From Elephas maximus indicus (Eukaryota > Chordata > Mammalia > Proboscidea > Elephantidae), in contig NC_064821.1 of NCBI RefSeq assembly GCF_024166365.1, forward strand, positions 49,441,093 to 49,505,092: a stretch of 64,000 nt of DNA, given 5' to 3'. A program made the position numbers and the translations under genes. Under the pieces are notes generated by a model. That model was not told the DNA's origin and searched no databases. It saw only the letters and a program-made list of their open reading frames with translations. Below, piece after piece: positions 52,276 to 64,000 of this stretch (the stretch's first letter is position 1; each line of letters starts with the position of its first letter).

Positions 52276-52483
52276 TTGTTGTTGTTGGGTGCCATTGAGT
52301 CCATATCAACTCCTAGTGACCCCAAGTGACAGAGTAGAACTGCCATATAGAGTTTTCTAGGCTATAATCTTTACAGGAGCATTATCACTGGGTCTTTCTT
52401 CCTCTGAGCCACTGGTTGGGTTCAAATTGTCAGCCTTTCATTTAGCAGCCAAGCATGTAATCATTGCTCCACCGGGGCCCCTC
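52276..52483 (-). mobile_element. AfroSINE (long form)
   Basis: Starts with inverted (CAA)n 'TTGTTGTTGTTGGGTGCC' and ends 'CTCCACCGGGGCCCC'. Flanks 'CCTTTACCA' on both sides are its target duplication. Confidence 0.9.
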
Positions 52484-52565
52484 CCTTTACCATGACTGTA
52501 AATTAATGCTGTAAAACAGCCTACAGGTAATATTAAGTTATTAATGTATATAATTAGTGAACAAA

Positions 52566-53384
52566 TAATGTTTGCCATTTTTCTAATTCATGTTAATTTG
52601 CTATTTTGGTGAAAAAAACATTTTGTGGAAATTCTGGTTTTCTAGAGCAAAGAAATAGCCTTTGCTGCTCACAGACCTGCGGTAGAAGCTGGCAAGTCTG
52701 AGTTAGGCTAATTACAATGAGTGTTGCAGCTTCTCCTCCATCCCACCCTCCCCACCACTTACGTGGATTCTAAGATTTTTTAGGATTTCCAGGTTTTTAG
52801 AACTGCAGTTTTTTCTTTTGAATGTATCAAACTGCATTGACTTCGTTTGCCCAATGACAAAGTTAGTGACTGACTGACTTTTTCTGGCCCAGGACTAATT
52901 TCTAATATAGACTCTGAAATAAAGTCTCAAGGCATAATCCCCTCACTGAGTATGCCTGTAGACATTGGCTAATGCTCAGCTGTTGGGACTGGTCTGTAGG
53001 GAATCCATAAATTGAAACATTGGTGCCCTCATTGTTTCCCATTTAATGGCTTCTTATACTAGAAGAAATAAGTGTCAGTTAAAAATTAAACTTAATCTGC
53101 CCAAATCCCAGCTGTACTCGCTGACATTGAGACTGTTACCTTTTTGAAGAGGTGAAGCAGGTGACTGCCATTGATAATAGGGGCAAAAAGAATGGGGCAG
53201 GCAGCAATTAAACATGTAGCAGGAGTCACAGGGAACACTCAGACCATTTCCACAGGTCAGATGCTTGCATGCTGAAAGAACTCACCTTAGCAGAATGTAG
53301 AACTGGAGAGCCAGAGCAGTGAGTGCCAACAAAAACACTGTTACTCGGCTGTGTGGGAACACACACAATTGCATTTTTACATCA
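52566..53384. other. NMNAT1 intron 1, single copy
   Basis: No gene or repeat recognised. Confidence 0.4.
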
Positions 53385-53387
53385 CAG

Positions 53388-53558
53388 ACCCTGGTGGCGT
53401 AGTGGTTAAGTGCTACAGCTGCTAACCAAAGGGTCAGCAGTTCAAATCCACCAGGCGCTCCTTGGAAACTCTATGGGGCAGTTCTACTCTGTCCTATAGG
53501 GTCGTTATGAGTCGGAATCAGCTCGACAGCACTGGGTTTGGTTTTTTTTTGTTTGGTT
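53388..53558 (+). mobile_element. AfroSINE (short form), well preserved
   Basis: 'GACCCTGGTGGCGTAGTGGTT' region to 'GAATCAGCTCGACAGCACTGG'. Confidence 0.92.
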
Positions 53559-53704
53559 TGTTTAGTGATAAGCTACCTTCAAGAAACCAAGTTCAAGTTC
53601 TGTTCGTGATAATGTTCATTAAACCACAGAGGTAACATTTTAAAACGTAGCAAAGACAAATTGAGATCCAGCCCATTAGAGAATAGAATTATGTCTAATA
53701 CATC

Positions 53705-54080
53705 TCTAGTAATAATAATAACTACCTTTGAGGAGCTATTGAGCTCCTACTGTGTAGCAGGTACTGTTAATACTGCTTTCTAGAACCCTAGTTCCTTTAC
53801 CATTACTGTAAATTAATGCTGTAAAACAGTCCACAAGCAATATTAAGAGTTACTAATATTTATAATTGGTGGACAGATGTCAAACATTTTATATGCATTA
53901 TCTCATTTAATATGCTCAGAATTCTGAGATGGGACTAATATTACCCCTGTTTTATAAATAAGGAAACTGAGACTCAGAAAGATAGGTGTCTTATCCAAGG
54001 ACAGCACCTAGTAGGTGGTAGAAGTAGAATTTGAACCCAGATCTGAGAGCATCTTCCCTAGACTGAGCTAGCTATACCTC
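53705..54080 (-). mobile_element. MIR SINE with an inserted duplicate segment
   Basis: MIR words 'GAGCTCCTACTGTGTAGCAGG' region at 53740 and 'AAATAAGGAAACTGAGACTC' at 53956, separated by about 100 bp (53782-53885) that also occurs at 52245-52565. Confidence 0.75.
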
Positions 54081-54785
54081 CAGCCAGATGGTTTACATTG
54101 AATGTAACTCATGAACAGAGTTAAGCCACCTACTGCAACTTAAACAACCAAATGAAGATTGCTATTGCTGCTCAAAACAGTTTTGAAATTCTTCTTTTGA
54201 GATTACATGTACATTGTTTCTATGCATATTAGAAAATTTTCCTCATAAACAGTTATATCTCTTTTTTTTCCCACTGTAAACTATATTATTCACTCTGATT
54301 ATTTGTTTTATTAATTGTGTTTAGCATTTAATGACTTTAGAGTATTTGTAGAACTCAAATCTACCCTCTAAAAACAAAGATCTATTCCTGGTGAAGGTAC
54401 TCAAAAGAATATGAAATTTCAAAATACACTCCCAGACTATTTAAAGCAGTGGCACCATTGTTAGAATAAGTATATAGCTACATGCCTAAAGTTCCTATCT
54501 TGAAGGAAATAGCATCCTTTTCGAGGTACAAATTCTGAGAGATTGTCAAGTCAGTCATCTTATTTAACATTTGACCAAGAGATATTTAATTATACTGAGC
54601 ATCGTGAAATATGACAGGTAAACCTAAACAAAATTACTGTTCTTTTTGAAAAACTTAATGTTTTAAAAACTGGCTTAATGTTCACATAGTGTTATATGTT
54701 TTCAAAACTACAGAAGGCTCAGTGATCTTAAAATTGAAAGCAAATGTTAAATGTTAAACTTAAAGACTTCCTCAGGAAGAAACGA
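54081..54785. other. NMNAT1 intron 1, AT-rich single copy
   Basis: No feature recognised. Confidence 0.4.
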
Positions 54786-54900
54786 ACTCTTTTTTTTTTT
54801 GGTGAAAATATGCACAATGAAACATATTCCATGAGAATTTTAAATTCTGTTCCTCATTTCCCCCCTTTTGATCAGGATTCTTCTATAGAATTCTAGATCT
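54786..54900 (-). mobile_element. L1 3' UTR fragment
   Basis: 'TTTCCCCCCTTTTGATCAGG' is shared with 44527-44546. Confidence 0.75.
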
Positions 54901-55850
54901 AAATGAAAACAAACTCCTTTTTGCTGCAGTGGGCTGGGCAGACACACTTACAGCTTGAGCCAATGCGGTCTGGGCAGCCAGCAGTGCACGTAATGGGTGG
55001 TGCGGGCCAGGCAGAAGTGAATCATGGTGAATCGGCCCTGGCACACCTGCAGCCAGACAAGGGAGTCCAGAACAGTCCTGTTAGAGCTTCCAAAATTTCT
55101 ACCCCCGTGCGTCCTCTGCCATGCCCCCTCCCTCTACACACACACACTCTCACCCTGCAGGGATTCTGAGGAAGTACTCTTCCTTGGAGAGGGACAGACC
55201 CTTTTCAACCCACCCCAGGCTGAGATAGGCACTCCCTGTAACATAACTCTTTTCTGGGAGGGTCTATAGTCCAGGCTGAGCTCAGGTTGGCTATGTTCAT
55301 GGTGAGTTAATGGGACTGAACTGGATATTTGAGACAGGTCATGGATATGATGAGAGAAAGACAGTTCCCTTTCTGCTGAGAAATCTGCTTCCCCCAGCTA
55401 CTCTCCATCACCTGGGGAGGACTAGAAACCTGAGGCACTGCGCATCCCCAAGGACTGGGAGGGGCGCTAAGCTCTTTGTTCCATCCTTGCCTAAACTATT
55501 TGAGGCCTGCTTGCAGCTCTCTTGGGAACCAGTACCTCTTGCTCTCAGCCTTAGCTTTCTTCCAGCTCTCTGTCCCTTGGGGAATGGTGCCAGGAACATG
55601 CGGTGGCCAGGGCTGTGCTTGACGCTGAGAAACCGGCCCTCCAACCTAGTTCTTGAGGGCATGCTCAGTGGCTGGCAGGGTACACTGATGCCCTTGCAGG
55701 GCCCAGGGTGCTGTGGAGATTTTGTATTTATCCCCACCCCATAATGCCACAGGCACTTTTTGTGTAAATAAGGGATAGAGGTATGGGAACAGTGGAAACT
55801 AGCCCAAAGTGGACCCTGATGTCATCCTTATGATGATAACTGAAAAGATC
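54901..55850. other. GC-rich unclassified block in NMNAT1 intron 1
   Basis: Clearly richer in G+C than its surroundings and starting right after an L1 fragment. A 144-codon plus-strand frame (55310-55744) has no recognisable domain and low-complexity basic composition; probably chance. It could be an L1 5' UTR or an old LTR. Confidence 0.4.
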
Positions 55851-55861
55851 TGTCTAACCAA

Positions 55862-56030
55862 CTATCCATTTGCTGTCAAGTTGATTCCAACTTATAGCAA
55901 CCCCTTGTGTGTCCAGAGTAGCAGTGTGCTCCATGAGGTTTTCAATAGCTGATTTTTCAGAAGTAGACTTCCAGGTCTTTCTACCAAGGCATCTCTGGGT
56001 GGGGCCTTTTGGTTGGGACATTTAACTAAT
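55862..56030 (-). mobile_element. AfroSINE, old and diverged
   Basis: 'TTTGCTGTCAAGTTGATTCC' to 'GGTGGGGCCTTTTGG'; many substitutions. Confidence 0.75.
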
Positions 56031-56059
56031 TCTTACCTATGAACTAATTTTTTTAATGT

Positions 56060-57190
56060 CATGGTGAACTTTTAAATTTTTTTTATTGTGTAAAATATAT
56101 ATGTCATGAATTGAATTGTGTTTCCCAAAATATGTGTATCAATTCTGCCAGGCCGTGATTCCCGGTATTGTGTGATTGTCCACCATTTTGTCATGTGATA
56201 TGATTTTCCTATGTGTTGTAAATCCTACCTTTCTGATGTTAATGAGGTCGAATAGGTGGCAGTTATGTTAATGAGGCAGGACTCCATCTACAATATTGAA
56301 TTGTGTCTCGGGCCAATCTCTTTTGAGATATGAAAGAGAGAAGCGAGCAGAGAGATGGAGACCTCATACCACCAAGAAAGCAGCACCAGGAACAGAGCGT
56401 GTCCTTTGGACCTGGGGTTCCTGCTCGGAGAGACTCCTAGTCCAAGGAAAGATTGATGAGAAGGACCTTCCTCCAGAGCTGACACAGAGAGAAAGCCTCT
56501 CCTGGAGCTGTTGCTCTGAATTTGGACTTCTAGCCTACTAGACTGTGAGAAAATAAATTTCTCTTTGTTAAAAACATCCATTTGTGGTGTTTCTATTATA
56601 GCACCACTAGATAATTAAGATAGTATATGACATAAGATTTGCTATTTTAACCATTTCACATGTACAATTCAGTGATGTTAATTGCATCCACAGTGTTGTA
56701 AAGCCCTCGCCACTATCTATTTCCAAATGTTTTTCATCACCCCAAAAAGAAACTCAGTACTCCTTAAGCAATAAATCCCCATCCTCCCCACCCTGGTAAC
56801 CACAAATAAACTTTTATGTCTATGCATTTCAAAAACCCTATTCTAAACATTTCATACAAGTGGGATCATACAACATTTGTCCTTTTGGGACTGACTTATT
56901 TCACTTTGCGTGATGTTTTCAAGGTTCATGTATGTTGTAGCATGTATCAGGACGTCGTTTCTCTTCATGGCTGAATAATATTAATTTGTATGGATATGCC
57001 ACATTTTATTTATCCATTCATCTGTTGATGGACACTTGGGTTGTTTCCAATTCTTGGCTATTGTGAATAATGCTGCAATGAATATTGGTGTATAAGTATC
57101 TGAGTCCCTGCTTTCAAGTCTTTTGGGAGTATACCTAGGAGTAGAATTGCTGGGTCATGTGGTAACTCTGTGTTTAACTTGTTGAGGAAT
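56060..57190 (-). mobile_element. L1 3' UTR/ORF2 end, split by an LTR
   Basis: 56060-56101 and 56628-57190: 'TATTTTAACCATTTCACATG', 'GTTGATGGACACTTGGGTTG', 'GTAGAATTGCTGGGTCATG', the inverted L1 3' end. Confidence 0.83.
56102..56622 (+). mobile_element. MaLR-type solo LTR
   Basis: TGTCATGAATTGAATTGTG to 'ATAATTAAGATA' (final CA mutated). Near-matching flanks ATATA and GTATA. AATAAA at about 56552. Confidence 0.83.
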
Positions 57191-57424
57191 GCTGACCATT
57201 ACTGATTCTTCTCTCCCTTCTCTCTTATCTGGAATTAACAGTGTTCCTGTGATCCCTGCCACTGTGCCTTGTTTAGAGAAGGCCTCAAACATTTACTGAA
57301 TAGATGTTTCTTATTTCCATCCCCACTGACTCTACTTAAATTGAGTCTCTCATTACTTTGAAACTGGCCTTCCTATCTTTTTTGATCTTTACGGTCACCA
57401 TCATTTGTATCATTACTTTCATCA
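57191..57424 (+). mobile_element. L2-like fragment
   Basis: 'CACTGTGCCTTGTTTAGAG' and 'AACATTTACTGAATAGATG' resemble an L2 end; weak. Confidence 0.45.
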
Positions 57425-57625
57425 TCAATAACAGCTAGTGTTCTTTTTAACATGTACTGTGCCAAGGTAATATGCTAAGTGGTTTGCATTTTCCTCAAAA
57501 TCATTAATCCTCAAAATAACTGAGTTTTGTTTTGTCATTATCCCATTTTACAGATGAGGAAACTTAAGGCACAGGAAATTAAGTGATCAAGCTTACACAG
57601 TCAAGTAATCAGTTTGAACACCCAT
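57425..57625 (-). mobile_element. MIR SINE, minus orientation
   Basis: 'CCCATTTTACAGATGAGGAAA' region at 57542 and 'TTACACAGTCAAGTAATC' at 57590. Confidence 0.85.
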
Positions 57626-57955
57626 GTCATTATTTTTATAGAGCATTGTTTTTCTGGAGCTCTGCTGTCACTCCATTGCTCAGAGACTTTCAAAGATTCC
57701 CATTGCCTAAGGGGTTAAAGTTCATATTCCTCATATTCCTCATCTCAGCCATGTTCCACCCTGCTCCAGCTTGTCTTCCATTTTTGTTCTTGGTGAGAGA
57801 GGGCCTAGGAGTCAGGAAACCTAAACACTAGCCCTGGTTCACCTCTCACCAGTTTTGTCCACTGGACTGACAGTATTCCATCTGAGCAAAAGCAAGTTGG
57901 TCAACCCAGCAGTTGGGTTTGAGCATTATTGGGCTACAAATGAATAGCTCCTGTC
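57626..57955. other. NMNAT1 intron 1, unassigned
   Basis: Contains a short direct repeat TCATATTCC at 57723-57740; possible L2. Confidence 0.35.
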
Positions 57956-58990
57956 ACAGGAAAAAAAGGATACCATAAAAAGGACTATTCAGGACAAAGA
58001 GGACATAAGCTCTTAGAAACTAAGAGTATACTAGCAAAAATGAAAAACATATTAGAAGGATTGGAAGATGAAGTTGAGGATGTCTAGAAATTAGAGCATG
58101 AAGGCAAGAGGTGGAACATAGAAAAGATAAGAAAATTAGAAGACTAGGTGCTTTAACTCTAAATAATAGGCATTTCCTGAAAACTGAAAATGGAGGGCAG
58201 AAAATCATCAATGAAATGGTTCAAGGAAATTTTCCAGAACTGAAGGTTGTAAGTTTCAAGATTGAAAGAGCCTGCAGAGTGTCCAGTACAATGGATGAAA
58301 TAGACCCACAATAGAGGACATCATTATAAATTTTCAGAACGCTGGGGGCAAACCCTAGTAGCATAGTGGTTAAGAGCTCAGGCTGCTACCAAAAGTTCGG
58401 CAGTTAAAATCCACCAGGCATTTCTTGGAAACCCTATGAAGCAGTTCTACCCTGTCCTGAAGGGTCACTATGAGTTGGAATCAACTTGATGGCAGTGGGT
58501 TTGGTTTTGGGTTTGGGGACAAAGAGAAGATATTACAAACTTTAAGGGATAAAAAAATGACAAGTCACATACAGAGATCTGGAATTGGAAGTGACTTTGG
58601 ACTTCTCAGTATTAACTCTGAAATCTAGAAGCAATGCCTTCAAAATTCTGGGGGAAGATGATTTTAACATAGACTAGAGATAAATTATATTGGGAAATTT
58701 GGAAAGGGGAGGTGGAGGACTATAAAAGGAAATCATCATAGATCATAAAAGAAAGCCAACAGACACTGTTCAAATTGGATAAATTAAGAAATAACAATAG
58801 GAGTACCTAATTTAGAATATGGCAGAATCTACCAGAAGAATAGTTGAAAAAGTTAAGAGTGGAGCTGAACAGGGGCAGGGAGGTTGGTTGGTGAGAGGGA
58901 TATGGTTGATGTCTGTTGGTTTTTGCTATAAGCCCTTTTATTGCACTATGATTTTTAAATCTAAACACATGAATTAGTTTTGTAAAAACT
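57956..58990 (+). mobile_element. HAL1/L1 ORF1-like remnant, split by a SINE
   Basis: 'GAACTGAAGGTTGTAAGTTTC', 'TAGACCCACAATAGAGGACA', 'TTCAAAATTCTGGGGGAAGA' regions follow HAL1/L1 ORF1-type repeats. Frames are broken. Confidence 0.7.
58350..58515 (+). mobile_element. AfroSINE (short form)
   Basis: 'CAAACCCTAGTAGCATAGTGG' region to 'TCAACTTGATGGCAGTGGG', inside the HAL1-like repeat. Confidence 0.9.
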
Positions 58991-59139
58991 AAAAAAATTT
59001 TTTAAATTAGATGTCTTTCATTATTTCATTAGGGTTACAGAAGTGTACGGTGTAATACGATCATGTTGACTAAGAGGCAAAATAGTGTTTTGAAGGGCAG
59101 GTTGTTGGGGAATTGTATTTGGTAGATCATAATGTCATT

Positions 59140-59560
59140 GTATCAATTAACTGTTGCTTCAAGAGTAATCACAAAACCACAGTGCATATGACTATAAATA
59201 TTCATTTTTGCTCATGAGTCTGGTCAGCTCGTGGGTTTACTGATCTGTGCCAGCCTCAGCTTATCTCGCCTGGGCTTGTTGGTGTGGCAGAGCAGGTTGG
59301 CCGTGGTTGGCCGTCTAGGATGGCCTGTCATATATCAAGTGATTGGCTGTGTATCAGCGGGTCACCTCAACTCTCTTCCACATGTTTTGTCATCCTGTCT
59401 TAGGCTAGCCTGGGCTTGGTCTCATGACAGAGGCAGGGGTACAAAAGTGACTTTAAGTGTACAGAGCCTCTGAGGTCGGGACTCAGAACTGGCACACCTT
59501 GATGCATTCTTTTGGGTGAAGCAAATCACAAAGGGTGGGGATGTAGATTCCCTCTCTTTA
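59140..59560 (-). mobile_element. Old LTR-like repeat
   Basis: Same layout as the repeats at 13831 and 62510 ('TTTTTGCTCATGAGTCTGGTC', 'CTAGGATGGCC', 'TAGGCTAGCCTGGGCTTGG'). Family uncertain. Confidence 0.5.
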
Positions 59561-59639
59561 TGGTAAAAAAAAAAATAATAGGATCTGCAAATTCACATTG
59601 AAAAGGAGACATGGAGGATTGGGCCATTTTTGCAATTGA

Positions 59640-60026
<387 letters not shown>

Positions 60027-60054
60027 TGAGATATATCCAGTGAGGAATTAAATA

Positions 60055-60252
60055 TCTGGCTGCCATCAAGTCAATCCTGACTTATAGTGACCCTGTAGGA
60101 CAGACTAGAACTGTCCCAGAGGGTTTCCAAAGTTGTAATCTTTATGGAAGCAGATTGCCACATCTTTGTCCCGCAGAACGCCTGGTGAGTTTGAACTGCC
60201 ACCCTTTCGGTTAGCAGCTGAGCACTTGACCATTGTGAAACCAGGGCTCCTT
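60055..60252 (-). mobile_element. AfroSINE (long form), NMNAT1 intron 2
   Basis: 'GGCTGCCATCAAGTCAATCC' to 'GAAACCAGGGCTCC'. Confidence 0.88.
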
Positions 60253-60559
60253 AATGGCCTACAGTGTATAGAAAAGAAAAAAAAAATTTTTTTTAGAGTA
60301 CAATAGAAGGAACAATAATGATTTTTCAGTTCTCAAAACTAATTTCTTTGTTTCACAAGAATTTGTCTTCATTGTTTTTATATAGTTCCACTTTACCCAG
60401 GGATTCACTTACGTAACAGGTCTGTACCTGTGTGTCTGCATGACTGCTGCTGCTTTCTCTCGTTCACCTTTGTATTCAGCGAAGTAAGAGCGTGCTCGCG
60501 GTACAACGGAAGTTAAAGCAAATTGAGCATTTTGCTGCTTGGTGGTAAATCCACATCTA
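60253..60559. other. NMNAT1 intron 2, single copy
   Basis: Nothing recognised. Confidence 0.4.
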
Positions 60560-60780
60560 GCTGGACTGTTCCATCAGTGTCCTGTCTGATCTTCCTGACT
60601 TCAGTCTGTCTTTCTCCTCTCCACTAGCTTTTCTTCTACGTCATTCCGGAGTGATTTTTCTAAAACAGAAATTGGATTGTCTCATTCCGTATTTCAGGAG
60701 CTTCCTCTTAAGGCAGAAAGCTAAAACTCTTAGTTTGGTCAACAAAAGACCTTCAGGATTGGCTGTGGTCTACCTTTCTT
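60560..60780 (+). mobile_element. L2-like fragment
   Basis: 'GGAGTGATTTTTCTAAAACAG' region and 'GAAATTGGATTGTCTCATTCC' follow L2. Confidence 0.65.
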
Positions 60781-60944
60781 TTTTATGTCAATTTTTAAAG
60801 TTTTCATAAACGATATATGAATAAAGGGTGTCCAGAAAATACAGAAACATAATACTATTTTACATGTATTGTAAAATCAATAAACCATTTATTATGTATA
60901 TTCACCTGTTTCTGTATTTCTTTATAGTCATGTAGATTAAAAAA

Positions 60945-61111
60945 AAAAACAAAAACCAAACCTGTTGCCGTAGAGTCAATTCGGACTCATAGCAACCCTA
61001 TAGAACAGAGTAGAACCGCCCCATAAGGTTTCCAAGAAGCAGCTGTTGGATTCGAACTGCCAGCCTTTTGGTTAGCAGCCAAACACTTAACTGCAGTACC
61101 CCTAGGGCTCA
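60945..61111 (-). mobile_element. AfroSINE (short form)
   Basis: A-rich start, 'TTGCCGTAGAGTCAATTCGG', to 'AGTACCCCTAGGGCTC'. Confidence 0.88.
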
Positions 61112-61129
61112 CATGATGTGTATGCTCAT

Positions 61130-61600
61130 TATAACAGATTAAATATGTATATAAAAGAGTACGTGTGTGTGTAATATATGTAAAATCCTCACCTCTCATT
61201 CCTCACTCTGGAGGCAACAACTGTTGATACTTTAAAATGTATCCTTTCAAGTCTTTTGTTTTCTATAAATTTACTTGTGAATTCATAGATTTGATTCGTT
61301 ATATAAATGGAATCATGTTGTATACATTACAGATAGATGCTTAAGTCCTAAAAATCAGAGAAACTAAAATAAAAATAAGGTATTTTTGTCCATCAGATTG
61401 ACAAAATTTTAAGTTTGATAACGTCAAGTATCCGAGGCTGGGGAGAAATGGGCTCTAACATACACTGTAGGTGGACAATACAAATTGATTAAGGCTTTTT
61501 ACAAGGCAGTTTGCTAATATCAGTCAAAACTGAAACTGCACATGCCTTTTAATTCAGCGATTTCACTTGTAGGACTCTGTCCTAGAAGGAGAGAGGGTAG
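61130..61600. mobile_element. Old L1 pieces
   Basis: 61130-61330 looks like inverted L1M 3' UTR ('GGAGGCAACAACTGTTGATAC'); 61355-61600 looks like plus-strand L1 ('CATCAGATTGACAAAATTTTA'). Confidence 0.55.
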
Positions 61601-61835
61601 TTGTGTGGGCATAGTTAAGGGTCTAGGGCATATGATTAGAGCATAATAGCCACTTATAGTTTTCTGAATTGACTATTGATATCTTTTCTCTATTTACTTA
61701 TGATTCCCTTTTGTTATTGATTTATAAAAGATGTCTTATAAATTCTGTATGTGACCCCTTTGTTTGATATATATGTGGTGCATATATTCTCTCAGCTCGT
61801 CAGAGAGAGGCTGTATACCTAATGGTATATTTATA

Positions 61836-61904
61836 AACCCAGTGCCGTCGAGTCAATTCCGACTCATAGCGACTGTATAGGACAGAGTGGAACTGCCCCA
61901 TAGA
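61836..61904 (-). mobile_element. Truncated AfroSINE with target duplication
   Basis: Only 69 bp of tail; perfect 11-bp duplication GTATATTTATA at 61825-61835 and 61905-61915. Shows 5' truncation during insertion. Confidence 0.93.
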
Positions 61905-62509
61905 GTATATTTATAGTCTTTATAAAGAACCAGGTTTCCTTTTATTGATCCTCTCTGTTTCTTTTCAATTTTATTAAATTCTGCTCTTTGTTTTATTATT
62001 TTCTTTCTTCTATTTCTTTGGATTTGCTATTGTTCTTTCTTTTAAATTGAAATTTTTTCCTCACTAATTTTCAATCATCTTTTCTTGTATAAGCATTTAA
62101 GGCTAATTTACCCTCAAAATTTTGAAAATACTGTTTAGTTGTAGCCTAGCATCCAATGTTACTGAAGAAAACTCTCACGCCTGTCTGATTCTTGTTCCTT
62201 TGTTGGTAATCTGTTTGGTTTTTTTCTCATACTGGAAAATTTTATAATTTTCTCTTTACTGATATTTTAAAATTTCACCATACTATATCTAAGTGGTCTT
62301 TTTTCATGCATCCTACTTGATACTCAGTGAGCTACTTCAACTGGAAGACATATACTTTTTCAATTTATTCTTTATTTGATTATTTTCTTTCCTGTCTTGT
62401 GTCTTTCTGGATCCCCTGTTAAACAGATGTTGGACTTCTTGGATTGATCCTTTACCTCACCTCTCCTTTGTTTCATGTTTTCCAGCTCTTTGTGTTTTTG
62501 TGCTTTGCA

Positions 62510-62994
62510 TCAGTTAGCTTTTGCTGCTTAACAGATCTCCCAAAACATAGTGGATGAAAACAACCATCATTTATTAGCACATGATTCTGTGGCACAGTAA
62601 TTTGGGTTGAGGTCTACTGGGGAGTTCTGCTGGTCTTGCGGTAGATTACTGTACAACTGTAGTCACTTGAGAAGTTGGCTGTGAGCTGGTTGGTCTAGGA
62701 TGGCCCCACTTAATCTGTTTGTCTGTTGGCCCCAGCTGTCAGTTGGTATTGACTGGACTACTTGTCTCCAGCTTATTTATATGGTACTACAAAGAGGTCC
62801 CATCAGCCAAACAAGGAATCCCCATGGAAAGCCTCTACTTCTGTCACATTTGCTATTGTTCCATTGACCAAAGCAAAATATAAAACCACATCTAGAGTCG
62901 GTGTGGGAAGGAATATTGAAGGATGTAGATGCAGAGAGTCATGAACAAAATGAGAGTCATTACTGTAGTAATCTACCGCATGCTTCATTCTGGG
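62510..62994 (-). mobile_element. Old LTR-like repeat
   Basis: 'TTGCTGCTTAACAGATCTCCC' region to 'TACTGTAGTAATCTACCGCA'. Third copy of the type at 13831 and 59140; inserted in L1. Confidence 0.5.
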
Positions 62995-63454
62995 AGAATT
63001 CTTCAGGTTGATTATTTAGCTCATTAAACCTTCTCTAGGTTTATCTGTTCTGCTGCTTAGCCAATTCTTTTTTTTTTTTTTTTGGCCATTTTTTATTTCC
63101 AAGATCTCAAATTAGTTCTTTTTCATGCATCTTCTTGTTATGAATATGATAACATTCATTTATGTTTCTTTTACAGGCTTTTCTTTCACTCTACTAATTC
63201 TCCTTAGTATTCGCTCTTCTATCATGTTGAGTTTTGCCTCTTTTACTGTGTTGATTTTCTTGATTGCTTCCTTTTCTTGGAACATAAGATTTCCTAGTCC
63301 TTCGTCTGTGGAGGCTATTTGTTTTAACACTAGCAGGGAAGGGGAAAGAGACCAAACTTCTTGGCTTCTACAGAATTTGTCACCAAGACATTTGCGTCAG
63401 AGTCCATTCTTGATGCTTTTATTCCTTGACTTCGGCAGCCATTTTTTTTTTTTT

Positions 63455-63690
63455 TTCAGTTTTTTAAAATTTTTAATTTTGAGACAATTGTTGATTCACA
63501 GACAATTGTAAAAATATTACAAAGCAATCCTGTATTCCCTTGACCCAGTTTTCCCCAGTGTTAACATTTTGTGTAACTATAGTACAATATCACAACCAGA
63601 ACATTGATATTGATACAATCCACAAACCTTACGTGGATTTCACTAGTTTTACCTGCACTCATTTGTGTATGTATATGTATGTGTATGTTA
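63455..63690 (-). mobile_element. L1 3' UTR fragment, old
   Basis: 'TTGATTCACAGACAATTGTA', 'GTAACTATAGTACAATATCA' are inverted L1 3' UTR words. Confidence 0.7.
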
Positions 63691-63721
63691 TGTGTATTTA
63701 GTTTTTTTTATAAGATTTTTT

Positions 63722-64000
63722 TTTAATATTTTTATTCTGCTTTAAGTGAAAGTTTACAAATCAAGTCAGTCTGTCATACAAAACCTTATATACACCTTGC
63801 TGTATACTCCTAGTTGCTCTCCCCCTAATGAAACCGCACACTCCTTCTCTCCACCCTGTATTTCCGTGTCCATTCAGCCAGCTTTTGTCCCCCTCGGACT
63901 TCACATCTCCCCTCCAGATAGGAGCTGCACACACAGTCTCACGTGTCTACTTGATCCATGAAGCCCCCTCCTCACCAGTATCATTTTCTGTCTTATAGCC
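63722..64000 (-). mobile_element. Elephant-type L1 3' UTR, runs off window
   Basis: 'GCTTTAAGTGAAAGTTTACA' and 'TCACATCTCCCCTCCAGATAG' match the L1 tails at 43-44 kb; left end is T-rich (poly(A) on minus). Confidence 0.92.

Larger units (their letters stand above)
61660..63330 (-). mobile_element. L1M, minus, split by an LTR-like repeat
   Basis: Inverted L1 ORF2/3' UTR at 61660-62509 and 62995-63330; the text runs on across the gap ('TTCCAGCTCTTTGTGTTTTTG' | 'CAGGTTGATTATTTAGCTC'). Confidence 0.65.

Noticed and set aside
55310..55744. 144-codon frame in the GC-rich block
   Set aside because: No domain, signal or conserved motif; overlaps a 109-codon frame on the other strand.

Overview
This window is nuclear DNA of a placental mammal, almost certainly an elephant or close relative. 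The evidence is dense tRNA-derived SINEs of the AfroSINE type, Bov-B-like RTE LINEs sharing their 3' tail, a lineage-specific L1 with a long characteristic 3' UTR, MaLR-type LTRs, and older eutherian repeats (L2, MIR, MER-like DNA elements). No bacterial, phage, plasmid or CRISPR feature is present. The species call rests on repeat recognition, not on a database search.

Two protein-coding genes are recognisable. LZIC lies on the minus strand: six coding exons between 28805 and 23600 join in frame into a 190-codon product. NMNAT1 lies on the plus strand: its first coding exon (59722-59892, ATG at 59778) gives residues 1 to 39 with the GSFNP nucleotide-binding motif; the rest lies beyond the window. 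They are head to head around a GC-rich bidirectional promoter at about 34.1-35.1 kb, the arrangement known from human 1p36.22. NMNAT1 intron 1 fills roughly 35-59.7 kb.

Layout. 1-5 kb: a decayed L1 with its 3' UTR, then part of a MaLR element. 5-15 kb: L2, SINEs, L1 tails, an LTR, RTE pieces and a MaLR solo LTR. 15-23.5 kb: mostly single-copy DNA downstream of LZIC, with a possible distal LZIC poly(A) site at 16.6 kb. 23.6-34.9 kb: LZIC, its introns carrying a Tigger-like DNA element, a tRNA-Gly-headed SINE, old L1 and a 2-kb RTE copy. 35-59.7 kb: NMNAT1 intron 1, dominated by a nested L1 complex (42.6-49.6 kb), L2, MIR, SINEs and a GC-rich unclassified block. 60-64 kb: NMNAT1 intron 2 with L2, L1 and SINEs.

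I found no convincing undescribed gene system. The most useful unusual signals are repeat-biology ones: a tandem pair of L1 3' ends flanked by matching short repeats, a tRNA-Gly-headed SINE with an RTE-like tail, a local duplication that preserves a filled and an empty SINE site, and a terminal-inverted-repeat element next to the shared promoter.
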